Source: Parasediminibacterium sp051861445
GTDB lineage: Bacteria > Bacteroidota > Bacteroidia > Chitinophagales > Chitinophagaceae
DNA: 64,000 bases
Assembly (NCBI GenBank): GCA_051861445.1
Contig: JBHYCS010000008.1
Span: 110,851 to 174,850 of the forward strand
Reading direction: 5' to 3'
The position numbers and the translations under genes were made by a program. Shown here piece after piece: positions 42,812-52,286 of this stretch. The first letter of the stretch is position 1; the number at the start of each line of letters is the position of its first letter. Under the pieces are notes generated by a model. It did not search any database. It worked only from the letters and a program-made list of their open reading frames with translations, and was not told where the DNA came from.

Positions 42812-44023
42812 TTATTGTAGTGCTTGAATAGATGCGTTGTACAAATTGGAAAATTGAGCAACCTCAACCTGCTTCGAAAATTTTTCTTTCGCAAAACTTT
42901 TTGCAGCTTGCCCCATACTTAACCTTAATGTATCATCATTGATTAATTGCACTAACTTTTCTGCAAAAGCTTCTGCATTATTATTAGGCACTAAAAATCC
43001 GGTTTTTCCATTTAAAACAGTGTCTGGCACTCCACCAACTGCAGTTGCCACTACTGGCTTTCCAAAAAGTTGACTTTCTACCAATGATAATCCTGTACCC
43101 TCGTTGTGTGATGTTAGTATTACAATATCTAAAGCTTCTAAAGCAATGGAAATATATGGCATCCAAGAAGTAAAAACCACATGTGCGTTTGGAGAAAAAT
43201 TTTGCTGATTACACCAAGAAATACGGGCATTTGTAAGTAATTCTTGAACATGTAACTTTAGAAATCCATCACCAATAACAAAAAACTGAACATTTTTATT
43301 CGTTGAAACAATTACCTTTTTAACTACCTCTACAAACAAATGAAAATTTTTAACTTTTACAATTCGTGCAATTATTCCTATTGTGAGTGTGTTTTCATGA
43401 ATTGGAAATTGTGATACAAATGGTTGGCATTGCTGATTAGATAATTGTTTTTGCAAAAATGATTCATCAATACCCAAAGTAATTACTTTAACTTTTTGTG
43501 GATCAGCAATTTTATAATTACGCGTTAAGTCTTGTGCTTGTGCATTACTAGTGGCAACAATAATATTAGATATTGCAGCCATTTTTCTTTCGATAGCAAC
43601 AATGGTTTTAGAAAAAAGACGATTGAAATAAGAATGAAAAAAATGTCCATGAAACGTATGGATAATAACAGGACTTCGAAGTTTGAAAGCTGCAAATCGA
43701 CCTAAAACGCCACATTTAACAGCATTGGTATGAACAACTGTAGGCTGTATAGAACGAATTAGTTTCTTCAATTCTAAATATGCCATTAAATTGGTAACTG
43801 GGTTGAACGTTTTTTTCAGAAACTTTAACGGATACACTTTTTCAAGAGGATAATGTTCCAATAAAAAATGGGCTTCCGTATCTTCTTTCTTTTTTTTGCC
43901 ATAGGCAATTTGTATATCAAAAGAAGATTGCAAATAATAGCATAATGGAATTACATCAACCGCCTGGCCACCAATTACCAAACGGTCGAGTAATATTAAA
44001 ACTTTTGGTTTCGAATCATTCAT
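42812..44023 (-). CDS. Glycosyltransferase family 4
   Basis: A 403-residue GT-B glycosyltransferase, cytoplasmic or peripheral. The N-terminal domain opens with KVLILLDRLVIGGQAVDV and contains HTFHGHFFHSYF; the C-terminal domain has TIGIIARIVKVKNFHLFVE and the donor-binding E-x7-E in SHNEGTGLSLVESQLFGKP. The start is placed at 44023, where ATG overlaps the fcl stop (TAATG), suggesting coupled translation; an upstream ATG at 44035 is possible. The sugar specificity is unknown; adjacency to fcl makes fucose transfer possible. Confidence 0.87.
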   Translation of the reverse strand: MNDSKPKVLILLDRLVIGGQAVDVIPLCYYLQSSFDIQIAYGKKKKEDTEAHFLLEHYPLEKVYPLKFLKKTFNPVTNLMAYLELKKLIRSIQPTVVHTNAVKCGVLGRFAAFKLRSPVIIHTFHGHFFHSYFNRLFSKTIVAIERKMAAISNIIVATSNAQAQDLTRNYKIADPQKVKVITLGIDESFLQKQLSNQQCQPFVSQFPIHENTLTIGIIARIVKVKNFHLFVEVVKKVIVSTNKNVQFFVIGDGFLKLHVQELLTNARISWCNQQNFSPNAHVVFTSWMPYISIALEALDIVILTSHNEGTGLSLVESQLFGKPVVATAVGGVPDTVLNGKTGFLVPNNNAEAFAEKLVQLINDDTLRLSMGQAAKSFAKEKFSKQVEVAQFSNLYNASIQALQ

Positions 44024-44958
44024 TATTTTGCCCAATCTGCCTCTTTTATCTCATCATATACCATCTGAATTCCAGTTTCTAAATCAATAGAAGCTTTCCA
44101 TCCAAGATTGGTAAGTTTTGTTACATCCATTAATTTACGTGGTGTTCCATCTGGTTTTGAAGTATCGAATTTTAATTCACCATCAAACCCTACAATTTTT
44201 TTTACTAGCTCTGCTAATTCTAAAATGGTAACATCATCGCCCCAACCAATGTTTACCAAACCTTTATCGTTGTATGTTTCCATTAAAAAAATACAAGCTT
44301 CTGCCAAATCATCTACATGCAAAAACTCTCTTCTTGGGCTTCCTGTTCCCCATAATTCTACAGCAGGTAAATTGTTGTTTTTTGCTGTAATAAACTTGCG
44401 TAATAAAGCAGGCAAAACATGCGATTTTTCTAAATCGTAGTTGTCGTTAGGGCCATACAAATTTGTTGGCATGGCAGAAATAAAATTGCACCCATACTGT
44501 GCCCTATAACCATCACACAACTCAATACCGGCAATTTTAGCAATGGCATAAGGTTGATTCGTTGGCTCTAAATATCCACTTAATAAATATTCTTCTTTTA
44601 AAGGCTGTGGAGCCAATTTTGGATAAATACAAGAAGAACCTAAAAACAACAATTTGGTAACTTTATGTACGTAAGCAGCATGAATAATGTTCGATTCTAT
44701 CATTAAATTTTCATAGATAAAATCGGCTCTGTAAGTGTTATTGGCAACAATACCACCCACTTTAGCAGCTGCAAGAAATACATAATCTGGCTTTTCTGTT
44801 GCAAAAAAATCGTTTACAGCTGCCTGATTGCGTAAATCTAATTCTTTAGAAGTTTTAGTAATAATATTGGTAAATCCATCTTGTTGTAATTTTCTTTCAA
44901 TGGCACTACCAACCATACCTCTATGACCTGCAATATATATTTTAGCACTCTTTTTCAT
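44023..44958 (-). CDS. fcl: GDP-L-fucose synthase
   Basis: A 311-residue NADPH-dependent epimerase/reductase completing GDP-L-fucose synthesis from GDP-4-keto-6-deoxymannose. GHRGMVGSAIERKL is the Rossmann motif, FLGSSCIYPKLAPQPLKE and QPYAIAKIAGIELC supply S, Y and K of the active site. Length matches WcaG/Fcl. It pairs functionally with gmd just upstream, but a terminator lies between the two genes. Confidence 0.95.
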   Translation of the reverse strand: MKKSAKIYIAGHRGMVGSAIERKLQQDGFTNIITKTSKELDLRNQAAVNDFFATEKPDYVFLAAAKVGGIVANNTYRADFIYENLMIESNIIHAAYVHKVTKLLFLGSSCIYPKLAPQPLKEEYLLSGYLEPTNQPYAIAKIAGIELCDGYRAQYGCNFISAMPTNLYGPNDNYDLEKSHVLPALLRKFITAKNNNLPAVELWGTGSPRREFLHVDDLAEACIFLMETYNDKGLVNIGWGDDVTILELAELVKKIVGFDGELKFDTSKPDGTPRKLMDVTKLTNLGWKASIDLETGIQMVYDEIKEADWAK

Positions 44959-44980
44959 GTGTAAATTATTGGGTTGTTAG

Positions 44981-45019
44981 AAAAATAAAAAACAGCAGGA
45001 GATTATTTCCTGCTGTTTT
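44981..45019 (-). terminator. Rho-independent terminator between gmd and fcl
   Basis: AAAACAGCAGGA (44989-45000) and TCCTGCTGTTTT (45008-45019) form a 12-bp stem with a 7-base loop; the minus strand continues TTATTTTT. It ends the gmd transcript 15 bp past its stop. Confidence 0.88.
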
Positions 45020-45034
45020 TACATTGAATAAAAT

Positions 45035-46147
45035 CTAGTTTTCAAACTCATTCTTATGAGCAAAACCATGATCTCTTAAATGCTTTTCTTTCTTAAATAA
45101 ATCTACATCACTAGCCATCATTTCTGCCACCAATGCTTGTAAATCGTATTTTGGTTTCCAACCTAATTTTTCGTTTGCTTTTGTAGGATCTCCAATTAAC
45201 AATTCCACCTCTGTTGGTCTATAATAACGAGGATCTACTTTTACCACCACTTTACCAATTGGTAATTGATATTCGCCTTTACAAGCAACAATGTATCCTT
45301 CTTCCGCTTCTGCTTCACCTCTAAATGCTACTTCAATGCCTACTTGTTCAAATGCCATTTGAACAAATACACGAATTTCTGTGGTAACACCTGTTGCTAA
45401 AACAAAATCTTCTGGTTTTTCTTGTTGCAAAATCAAATACATGCCTTCCACATAATCTTTTGCATGTCCCCAATCTCTACGTGCAGATAAATTACCTAAG
45501 TAAATGGTGTCTTGTAATCCTAATGCAATTTTTGCTGCTGCTCTTGTAATTTTTCTGGTTACAAAAGTTTCGCCACGCAATGGACTTTCATGGTTAAATA
45601 AAATACCATTACAAGCAAACATACCATAGGCTTCACGGTAGTTTACAGTAATCCAATAAGCGTATAATTTAGCAACTGCATAAGGAGAACGTGGATAAAA
45701 AGGAGTGGTTTCACTTTGAGGAACAGCTTGCACTAAACCATATAATTCTGATGTAGATGCTTGGTAAATTTTCGTTTTTTCAACCAATCCTAATAAACGA
45801 ATGGCTTCTAGCAAACGCAATGTTCCAATTCCATCGGCATTAGCTGTATATTCTGGTTCTTCAAAACTTACGTGTACGTGGCTCATAGCAGCCAAGTTGT
45901 AAATTTCATCTGGCTGCACTTCTTGAATAATTCGAATTAGGTTGGTACTATCGGTTAAATCGCCATGATGTAATACCAAATGACGGTCAGGAATGTGTGG
46001 ATCTTCATAAAAATGATCGATACGACCAGTATTAAATAAAGAACTACGTCTTTTAATACCATGTACTTCATATCCTTTTTTTAGAAGTAATTCGGCCAAA
46101 TAGGCTCCATCTTGCCCTGTAATACCTGTGATAAGTGCTTTTTTCAT
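45035..46147 (-). CDS. gmd: GDP-mannose 4,6-dehydratase
   Basis: A 370-residue NADP-dependent dehydratase making GDP-4-keto-6-deoxy-D-mannose. GITGQDGAYLAELLL binds the cofactor, KIYQASTSELYG and SPYAVAKLYAYW carry T, E, Y and K, and NHESPLRGETFVTRKI is diagnostic for GMD. Length is normal. A promoter candidate lies upstream and a terminator follows, so it may be a single-gene transcript. It supplies fcl. Confidence 0.96.
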   Translation of the reverse strand: MKKALITGITGQDGAYLAELLLKKGYEVHGIKRRSSLFNTGRIDHFYEDPHIPDRHLVLHHGDLTDSTNLIRIIQEVQPDEIYNLAAMSHVHVSFEEPEYTANADGIGTLRLLEAIRLLGLVEKTKIYQASTSELYGLVQAVPQSETTPFYPRSPYAVAKLYAYWITVNYREAYGMFACNGILFNHESPLRGETFVTRKITRAAAKIALGLQDTIYLGNLSARRDWGHAKDYVEGMYLILQQEKPEDFVLATGVTTEIRVFVQMAFEQVGIEVAFRGEAEAEEGYIVACKGEYQLPIGKVVVKVDPRYYRPTEVELLIGDPTKANEKLGWKPKYDLQALVAEMMASDVDLFKKEKHLRDHGFAHKNEFEN

Positions 46148-46177
46148 GTATGTGTGTTTGTGTATGTATTATTAAAA

Positions 46178-46208
46178 TTAAACTATACGATAATAAATTT
46201 AATGCAAA
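46178..46208 (-). promoter_or_regulatory. Candidate promoter of gmd
   Basis: On the minus strand TTTG (46208-46205), 19 bases, TAGTTTAA (46185-46178), close to the Bacteroidota consensus, about 30 bp upstream of the gmd ATG. The rest of the 248-bp gap to 46395 is AT-rich with nothing else recognisable. Confidence 0.4.
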
Positions 46209-46395
46209 GCATAAATATTAAAAATAAAGCAATTGTTTAATTACATGTACGAAAATAGAATTTTAAGTTCATTCAGTTGTATTTAGAATTATTAGAGATA
46301 AGTTCCAATTTAAAATCAAAATAAATTTCAAGAATTTAGCTTTTCTAAACATAAACTACGAAAAGAAAAACCAACTACATAGAATTTAGGATGGT

Positions 46396-47226
46396 TTAAT
46401 TTCCTTTTCTTAAAATTAATCTATATGCAACTAGTAAAATTTTACTTGGTAATATTTTCATAATTACCCTAGAACTTATTGCCTTATACATTTGAACATT
46501 AGTGATAAACGCACTACGTTTCATTTTATAAAAAAATTTAAATTCCATTTTTAAATACGACCATCCTTTTCGTCGACCGAGCATATTATTTCCAATACGG
46601 GCATAAACCAATGCTTCTTGTAAATTGTAAAATACACAGTTACTATTAAGCATCATAAACCATAAATGATAATCTTCTAAAACACGATGATGCCAATAAC
46701 CGCCAACAGCTAGAGCTTTTGATTTTTTAAAAATTACGGTCATATGATTCATCGGATTTCTGAACTTAGAAAAGTGCAGAATTTCTTCATGTTTTTCAGG
46801 AACAGTACGTCTTTGGTTTAAGTCACCGACACTATTAACAAACTCTTCAATATTTGATCCAATTACGTCGATTGATGGGTTTTTCTTTAAAAAATCAATT
46901 TGTTGTTCAAATCTTGTATTCACACAAACATCATCACTATCCATTCTTGCTACCCATTCGTATTTACATACTTTTAATCCAGTATTCATGGCAACACCCA
47001 TACCTGAATTCTTTGCAATTTTTACAATAGTAAATAGCTCTTTATATTTATTAGTAAAAGTATCTATGATATCATACAACTCATTTGTAAGTGCTCCATC
47101 TTCTACTAAAACAATTTCATTTGGCAATAAAGTTTGGTGAATTAAACTTTCCAATGACTCAAATAAATATCGAGGATTTTCTTTTATATAAACAGGAATT
47201 AAAACAGAAAATTTATAATCGATCAT
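46396..47226 (-). CDS. Glycosyltransferase family 2
   Basis: A 276-residue GT-A enzyme. FSVLIPVYIKENPRYLFESL opens the nucleotide-binding fold, EIVLVEDGALTNEL and the D-x-D equivalent ARMDSDDVC follow, and the acceptor side has VLEDYHLWFMMLNSN, the usual E-D-Y/W-x-L/F motif. The C-terminus is basic and probably membrane-associated. Its ATG overlaps the stop of the upstream GT4 gene by 4 bp. The sugar is unknown. Confidence 0.9.
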   Translation of the reverse strand: MIDYKFSVLIPVYIKENPRYLFESLESLIHQTLLPNEIVLVEDGALTNELYDIIDTFTNKYKELFTIVKIAKNSGMGVAMNTGLKVCKYEWVARMDSDDVCVNTRFEQQIDFLKKNPSIDVIGSNIEEFVNSVGDLNQRRTVPEKHEEILHFSKFRNPMNHMTVIFKKSKALAVGGYWHHRVLEDYHLWFMMLNSNCVFYNLQEALVYARIGNNMLGRRKGWSYLKMEFKFFYKMKRSAFITNVQMYKAISSRVIMKILPSKILLVAYRLILRKGN

Positions 47227-48236
47227 ATAAACAAGCTAGATTTATTTTCAAGAATTTGAATGTATTTCATAGCATAATCTTTTAAATATTTGTTTTCATC
47301 TTTTAGTGATATGTATTGATCTGTAGGGTAATTGTCTTGAAATGAACTCATGATTGAAATGGCAATTTCTTCAATTGATCTTACATCGTTAATAGGAAAA
47401 AAAAGATGATGTGGCACAAACTCAGTATGCCCACCTACTGCCGATAAACAACACTTTACATTTAGTACACTTGCTTCTAAAGCGGTAATGCCAAATGGCT
47501 CAGCAGGATGTAAGGATATAAAGCTATTACACTGTGTAAGTAATTTATATTTTATTTCAGATGACACATATCCATGAAAAAAATTCAATGGATTGTTATA
47601 CTTTTTTCGTAAATAATTTAATTCGATACCATCACCTATTATATGTAAAGAAACTTGTTGTTTAAGTTTTTCTCTCACCATTTCTACAGACTGCAAAATT
47701 CTTTCTACACCCTTTTCTTTAAGAACTCTACCTACAAATGCAATACTAAATGGCTCTTTCGTGGGTAATTGACGGTTCTTGAATGTATTAAAAAAACTAT
47801 GAGGTAGAATGTTGTGAATAACACTTGTGATGTTTATTCCATAAAAATTTTGGCACACAAACTTTGTTAAGTAAGATACAGCAACGGTATGTTTATTAAC
47901 CAGGGAGAAAACCTTATGAAACCATGAAACTATTTTATACCGAATATATCCAGTATGTTCTCGTTGAGGAAATCCATGAACAATAAAAATAGAGTGTTTA
48001 AAAAAAATACCAAATACTCCATAATGGAGATTAGTAATTGCAATGCATTTATTTGATGAAAATCTAATTTTTCTCTTTATTGAAATTAAAATCGCTTCTT
48101 TTATTGAAGAAACTTCAATCACCTTAAATGAAATTGCTTCAAAAGCAGTTTTTAAGCTTCCACAAACCTCAGCCACCCCACCTCTGTTGTTTGGAAAAAA
48201 AATAATCACTTCTTGAGGATTTTCTTGAGAATACAT
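47223..48236 (-). CDS. Glycosyltransferase family 4
   Basis: A 337-residue GT-B glycosyltransferase. It begins EVIIFFPNNRGGVAEVCGSL, has VIHNILPHSFF before the second domain, FSIAFVGRVLKEKGVERILQ, and the E-x7-E equivalent SLHPAEPFGITALEASVLN. The final residues are variable. It lies 8 bp after the FkbM gene and overlaps the GT2 gene by 4 bp, so the three are one operon. The sugar is unknown. Confidence 0.87.
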   Translation of the reverse strand: MYSQENPQEVIIFFPNNRGGVAEVCGSLKTAFEAISFKVIEVSSIKEAILISIKRKIRFSSNKCIAITNLHYGVFGIFFKHSIFIVHGFPQREHTGYIRYKIVSWFHKVFSLVNKHTVAVSYLTKFVCQNFYGINITSVIHNILPHSFFNTFKNRQLPTKEPFSIAFVGRVLKEKGVERILQSVEMVREKLKQQVSLHIIGDGIELNYLRKKYNNPLNFFHGYVSSEIKYKLLTQCNSFISLHPAEPFGITALEASVLNVKCCLSAVGGHTEFVPHHLFFPINDVRSIEEIAISIMSSFQDNYPTDQYISLKDENKYLKDYAMKYIQILENKSSLFI

Positions 48237-48244
48237 ATTATTCT

Positions 48245-49087
48245 TTAATATTTTGGCTGAAAATCTTGCATTGAAGGATTACAAACAGATTGTTTTTGGC
48301 TGATTGCGTCAGAAACGGAAATACAATTTTTTGAAAGTGAAACAATCAATTCTTTTTTCAGAAAAGTAATTTCGATAGAATCTGAAAAATTATCGTCTAT
48401 CAATGAAGTGTAGTTGTTGTTGTGAATAAAAACAACTTCGTACTCAGATTTTAAATCCTGTACTAGTTTAGCAATCAATGGTTTGTTAGATTTTACTTGA
48501 TGAAACTCAATAGCAAAACCATTAATGAATTTAAAATATGGAAAAAAGGTTTCTAATACTCTGTATTCAGCCCCTTCTATATCCATTTTCACAAAAATAT
48601 TATTTTCTTTTTGTTGGTCTGAAAAGTTTAGTACGCTAAATATGCTGTCTGCCGTTAATGTAGCCTTTGATTCAAAATTATCTATAAATTTTTCAAAAAA
48701 AACAGTATCGTCAGGCTCTAAAAACGTTTGCCATTTTTTTACCAATTGCCATGAACCCACAATATGTTTTTGAAAAAAAAAGGAACAGTATCGAGGATTT
48801 TTTAATGTAAAATAAAAAAATTTTGTCCAAGCTTTAATCCAATAAAATTGAAAAAAAAACTTATTTATACTTCCATCAATTACAATTGTTTTATTTAAAC
48901 AATTACTCTTATGTCTAAACTGTTCTTCAAAACTCCAATTTACAAAAACGCCTAAACCAATTAGTGTTTTGGTATGTTTTAAAATTGATTTTGTTATCCA
49001 GTAACCTCCATCATAATCAGATCCTACTCTTATTAAATCATCTGTTTGAACAGGTTTTAGCAAATCGAAGAAAAACTTATCGTCCAT
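48245..49087 (-). CDS. FkbM family methyltransferase
   Basis: A 280-residue protein whose C-terminal half contains NIFVKMDIEGAEYRVLETFF, the hallmark of FkbM-type S-adenosylmethionine-dependent O-methyltransferases, and GFAIEFHQV shortly after. The first half includes RVGSDYDGGYWI, as in sugar-modifying members. It likely methylates a sugar hydroxyl in the repeat unit. Codons are very AT-rich with many phenylalanine and lysine residues. It lies 5 bp after the Wzx-like gene. Confidence 0.8.
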   Translation of the reverse strand: MDDKFFFDLLKPVQTDDLIRVGSDYDGGYWITKSILKHTKTLIGLGVFVNWSFEEQFRHKSNCLNKTIVIDGSINKFFFQFYWIKAWTKFFYFTLKNPRYCSFFFQKHIVGSWQLVKKWQTFLEPDDTVFFEKFIDNFESKATLTADSIFSVLNFSDQQKENNIFVKMDIEGAEYRVLETFFPYFKFINGFAIEFHQVKSNKPLIAKLVQDLKSEYEVVFIHNNNYTSLIDDNFSDSIEITFLKKELIVSLSKNCISVSDAISQKQSVCNPSMQDFQPKY

Positions 49088-49092
49088 ATAAC

Positions 49093-50076
49093 CTAAATTT
49101 TAACAATCCATCTATTATAGAAAAGCAAGTATACAGAATATAATAGACTTAAAACTAAAAATACAGCTATATCATTCATTAAAAATTCATATGCCGATTT
49201 AAACACCAAGTATTTTAGTAGTAAAATGCAAAAAACAACAATTAAATTTAGTAAGCTCATTGCTATAAATGGTATAAGCAAATTTTTACTTCCAAATTTA
49301 TCTAATAAACTATTTTTTGAATAAAAAAGCAGTAAAAAGAAACCAACCGAAAAAAAAGAACTTCTAATAATTTCTAAACTAATACTTGAAAAATTGAAAC
49401 GAACCGAAACTAAAGTTGACGCTTGATAAATTATCAAAGGCATTAACTTTAATATAAAAGGCTTAAACATTAAAAATTGTTGTTTATTTTCTACTTTTTT
49501 GTACGATAAATTGAACAAATTTTTCTTATACAAATATACAATAGCTAAAAAAATGAGTTGGGTAAATATGTTTATGCCAACAAAAACTAACCAAACATTT
49601 TCTTTAAAATGTAATTGATGCATTACAAAAAAAACGATAGCTAAAATAACAGGATAGCAAAATTGGTACACTAAAAACCAAGAGGACAGGTTTGATTTTA
49701 GTATTAAACGATATACAGCATCACAGTAAGCTTGAAAAGGTAAGTAAATAATAGAAATGAGCATCCATGTTTGTAAACCATTTTCAGAAAATGGCAGTAT
49801 AATAAGCACAAGTAATAATAGAACGATAAACCAACCAAATACCCTTTTTACAAAAAAGAAATCAATTGTTTCTAGCTTTTTGGTGACTATTTCTGAATAG
49901 CCGAAATCTATAATATATACTAGCGATAATAAAATTGGAAAATAGTGAAAATATAACTTAACATCTCCATTAAAATTATATTGATATGCAACGCTAAATA
50001 AACCAGCAATCACACTTAACCCTCTTAAAAAAAGGAACTGAATAAATTGCTTATTGAGCTGGTAATATATTTTCAT
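49093..50076 (-). CDS. Wzx-like membrane protein
   Basis: A 327-residue hydrophobic protein with about ten helices and few charged loops. Its location between a polymerase-like gene and modifying enzymes, and its general look, suggest an O-unit flippase of the MOP superfamily, but it is shorter than typical Wzx (about 400-480 residues, 12-14 helices), and no diagnostic motif is visible. It overlaps the end of the upstream gene by 26 bp. If it is the flippase it may be a reduced one; otherwise the true Wzx lies outside the window. Confidence 0.6.
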   Translation of the reverse strand: MKIYYQLNKQFIQFLFLRGLSVIAGLFSVAYQYNFNGDVKLYFHYFPILLSLVYIIDFGYSEIVTKKLETIDFFFVKRVFGWFIVLLLLVLIILPFSENGLQTWMLISIIYLPFQAYCDAVYRLILKSNLSSWFLVYQFCYPVILAIVFFVMHQLHFKENVWLVFVGINIFTQLIFLAIVYLYKKNLFNLSYKKVENKQQFLMFKPFILKLMPLIIYQASTLVSVRFNFSSISLEIIRSSFFSVGFFLLLFYSKNSLLDKFGSKNLLIPFIAMSLLNLIVVFCILLLKYLVFKSAYEFLMNDIAVFLVLSLLYSVYLLFYNRWIVKI

Positions 50077-51226
50077 TCTTACTGTTAATCCTAGAGAAAG
50101 CGATATAGGCTAAAAAAAATATAACTGTATACACAATTGCCCTATCAAATAATTCAACAAAAGTACCCCTCCAAAAGAAAGCAATTTTTGCTACGATATG
50201 TGGAAATAAAAATCGATTAATCAGTTTAGGTGAATGAAAATCAAAGACAGAACAGATGATTCCGATTATCACAAAAAGAAGAATAAACCCAACTGTTGTT
50301 TCAGTTAGTGCTTCATAAATTGGATTTCCACCAGTACCTAAATGATGGGTTCCTTCTGGTCCAATAGTTAATCGAGTATAAATCCAGTCGAATCGAATCT
50401 TATATCCACCCAAATCAAAAAAAGACTTGTAATCGTAAAGATCAATTTTAAATAAAGAAGAGAATAATCCTGCAGTAACCAAATGCGTATTAAAAAAATT
50501 GCTCACAGGGTAATACCACATATATGTGATAGGAGAACCATATATGTAAACACCAATTAAGCTTACTTCGCCAACTCTATTGCCTGTGAAATAAGGCAGA
50601 ACAATTAAAAGCAGAAATGCTGAAACGATGTAAATTTTATTTTTAAGAATATACGCTTTATAGATGGGATATATAAAAATAAAAAAGGGCAAAAGGGCTT
50701 GAAAAACGAAAAACCTTGGACCTGATAATGTGATTATAAACCTTGGTAAAATAATTAAAGCACAATAAAATAACAACTTATTTGGGCTAATATCAGACGT
50801 GTAACCTGCAAATAAAAAACTCAAAGACATTAAATGGGAATAAAAAAACAGGGTTTCTAAGGCTGTAGTAATTTCTGCATTCCCATATCCAACTACTACA
50901 AGTCGTTTGAAGATTAAAATGGAAGAGAAAAAACAAGGTAAAAAAAATACAATTGATAAAACCTCTCCTGTTCGCCAAAAAAAAGTTTGCCGATAATTAA
51001 TATTCGAAAAAATATTTGAGTCAGGATTTTTTTTGGAGGCAAATAAGAAATAGCCGAACAAGATACATGCTAATGAAAGTATTAAATATAAAAAATATTC
51101 AACTGGGTCTTGTACAAACGATAATGACTGTTTTACTAACGGTGATACGAAATAAAATAGTATGGGTGCTAATTGAAAAAAGAAGAAGGAAAACAAACAA
51201 ATATATAAAAGCGAAGATACTTTCAT
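50051..51226 (-). CDS. Wzy-like oligosaccharide repeat-unit polymerase
   Basis: A 391-residue membrane protein with about eleven helices and a large extracytoplasmic loop near the C-terminal third (SFFDLGGYKIRFDWIYTRLTIGPEGTHHLGTGGNPIYEAL region, about 265-305), which is the layout of Wzy polymerases that join repeat units at the periplasmic face. Wzy proteins share little sequence, so the call rests on topology and context. The Wzz gene directly upstream (12 bp) supports it. Confidence 0.7.
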   Translation of the reverse strand: MKVSSLLYICLFSFFFFQLAPILFYFVSPLVKQSLSFVQDPVEYFLYLILSLACILFGYFLFASKKNPDSNIFSNINYRQTFFWRTGEVLSIVFFLPCFFSSILIFKRLVVVGYGNAEITTALETLFFYSHLMSLSFLFAGYTSDISPNKLLFYCALIILPRFIITLSGPRFFVFQALLPFFIFIYPIYKAYILKNKIYIVSAFLLLIVLPYFTGNRVGEVSLIGVYIYGSPITYMWYYPVSNFFNTHLVTAGLFSSLFKIDLYDYKSFFDLGGYKIRFDWIYTRLTIGPEGTHHLGTGGNPIYEALTETTVGFILLFVIIGIICSVFDFHSPKLINRFLFPHIVAKIAFFWRGTFVELFDRAIVYTVIFFLAYIAFSRINSKNENILPAQ

Positions 51227-51238
51227 TATTAAAAAAGC

Positions 51239-52267
51239 TTATTTATAACTCCTAATTACAAAGAGACTAAATGAAATAATAACCGTTATGAAAAACAAAC
51301 TAAACCCGCCAATAAAGCCAAGAAAAAGTTTGCCTTTTTTTTCATTCTTTAGAGGCAATTTAGGAGAATCTATAATTTGAATTAGAGGCGTTTCCTTCCG
51401 CATTGAAATTTTAGAAAGCTCTAAATTTTTTAGAAGTTCTGTATATAAAACTGAATTTACTTGAAGCTGGCTTTGCGATTTTTGAGTCTCAGTTCTTGCT
51501 TTCTGTTTCAAAGGATTTACGTTTAAATCATTTAACATAGCAACTTCTGAAATACCACCATACAACATTTTGCGAACAGAATCTACCTGATACTGAAGAA
51601 TATTTACGTTTGACAGATTTTTTTTGGTTTTATAAGCAGTATAATAATTGGTTGTATTTTCTACTAAAGCTTCCGCCATTTCTTTTGCGAGTACTTCGTC
51701 ATGATCGTTGTAGGTTAAAGTTATTAAACCGATACTCCTATTCATTTTATCTACAAAAAGCTGATCATCTATTATTGATTTAGAAATACTTTTAACTAAG
51801 CTATCTTTTATCCTTTGTAGAGGAATTTTGGCAAAGCCAACAGATAATGAAAAGTTTTTTCCGTCTATTTTTATATTCTCAACGGCATGTGTTTTTAAAT
51901 ATTTATCAATCAACAATTCGTTAGTTTCTTTAGATACTGTTAAAAGTGATTTTTCAACCAGTAAATTACTTTTGAAAAGTGATGTAATATTTTCCTCAGT
52001 AAAAATATTACTACTCGCTCCACCTAAATCGATACCAAACTGAGAAGCAATACCTGCATAAGCACCTAATCCTCCAGATTTTTCTCCCTCACAAAAAAAG
52101 GTAACTGTAGCAGCATATTTTGGTTTACTCGTATACCCAATTAATATTCCAATACAACTGCCCACAAAAAACATTAATAAGAAAAAAAGCTTTTTCTGAA
52201 ATATTATTTTTCCTAAAAAACTAGGCATTAGCCTAAACATTCTCTGTATTAAAATATCGTCATTCAT
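51239..52267 (-). CDS. Wzz-type chain-length determinant protein
   Basis: A 342-residue inner-membrane protein with two helices, one at about 24-46 and one at about 310-335, framing a periplasmic domain with long helices (about 190-290). The proline-rich segment IIDSPKLPLKNEKKGK just before the second helix is the Wzz/Wzc signature. It has no tyrosine kinase domain. It controls polymer length with the Wzy encoded downstream and the Wza-like protein encoded 19 bp upstream. Confidence 0.88.
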   Translation of the reverse strand: MNDDILIQRMFRLMPSFLGKIIFQKKLFFLLMFFVGSCIGILIGYTSKPKYAATVTFFCEGEKSGGLGAYAGIASQFGIDLGGASSNIFTEENITSLFKSNLLVEKSLLTVSKETNELLIDKYLKTHAVENIKIDGKNFSLSVGFAKIPLQRIKDSLVKSISKSIIDDQLFVDKMNRSIGLITLTYNDHDEVLAKEMAEALVENTTNYYTAYKTKKNLSNVNILQYQVDSVRKMLYGGISEVAMLNDLNVNPLKQKARTETQKSQSQLQVNSVLYTELLKNLELSKISMRKETPLIQIIDSPKLPLKNEKKGKLFLGFIGGFSLFFITVIISFSLFVIRSYK

Positions 52268-52286
52268 TTTAACCTCAATATTAAAC

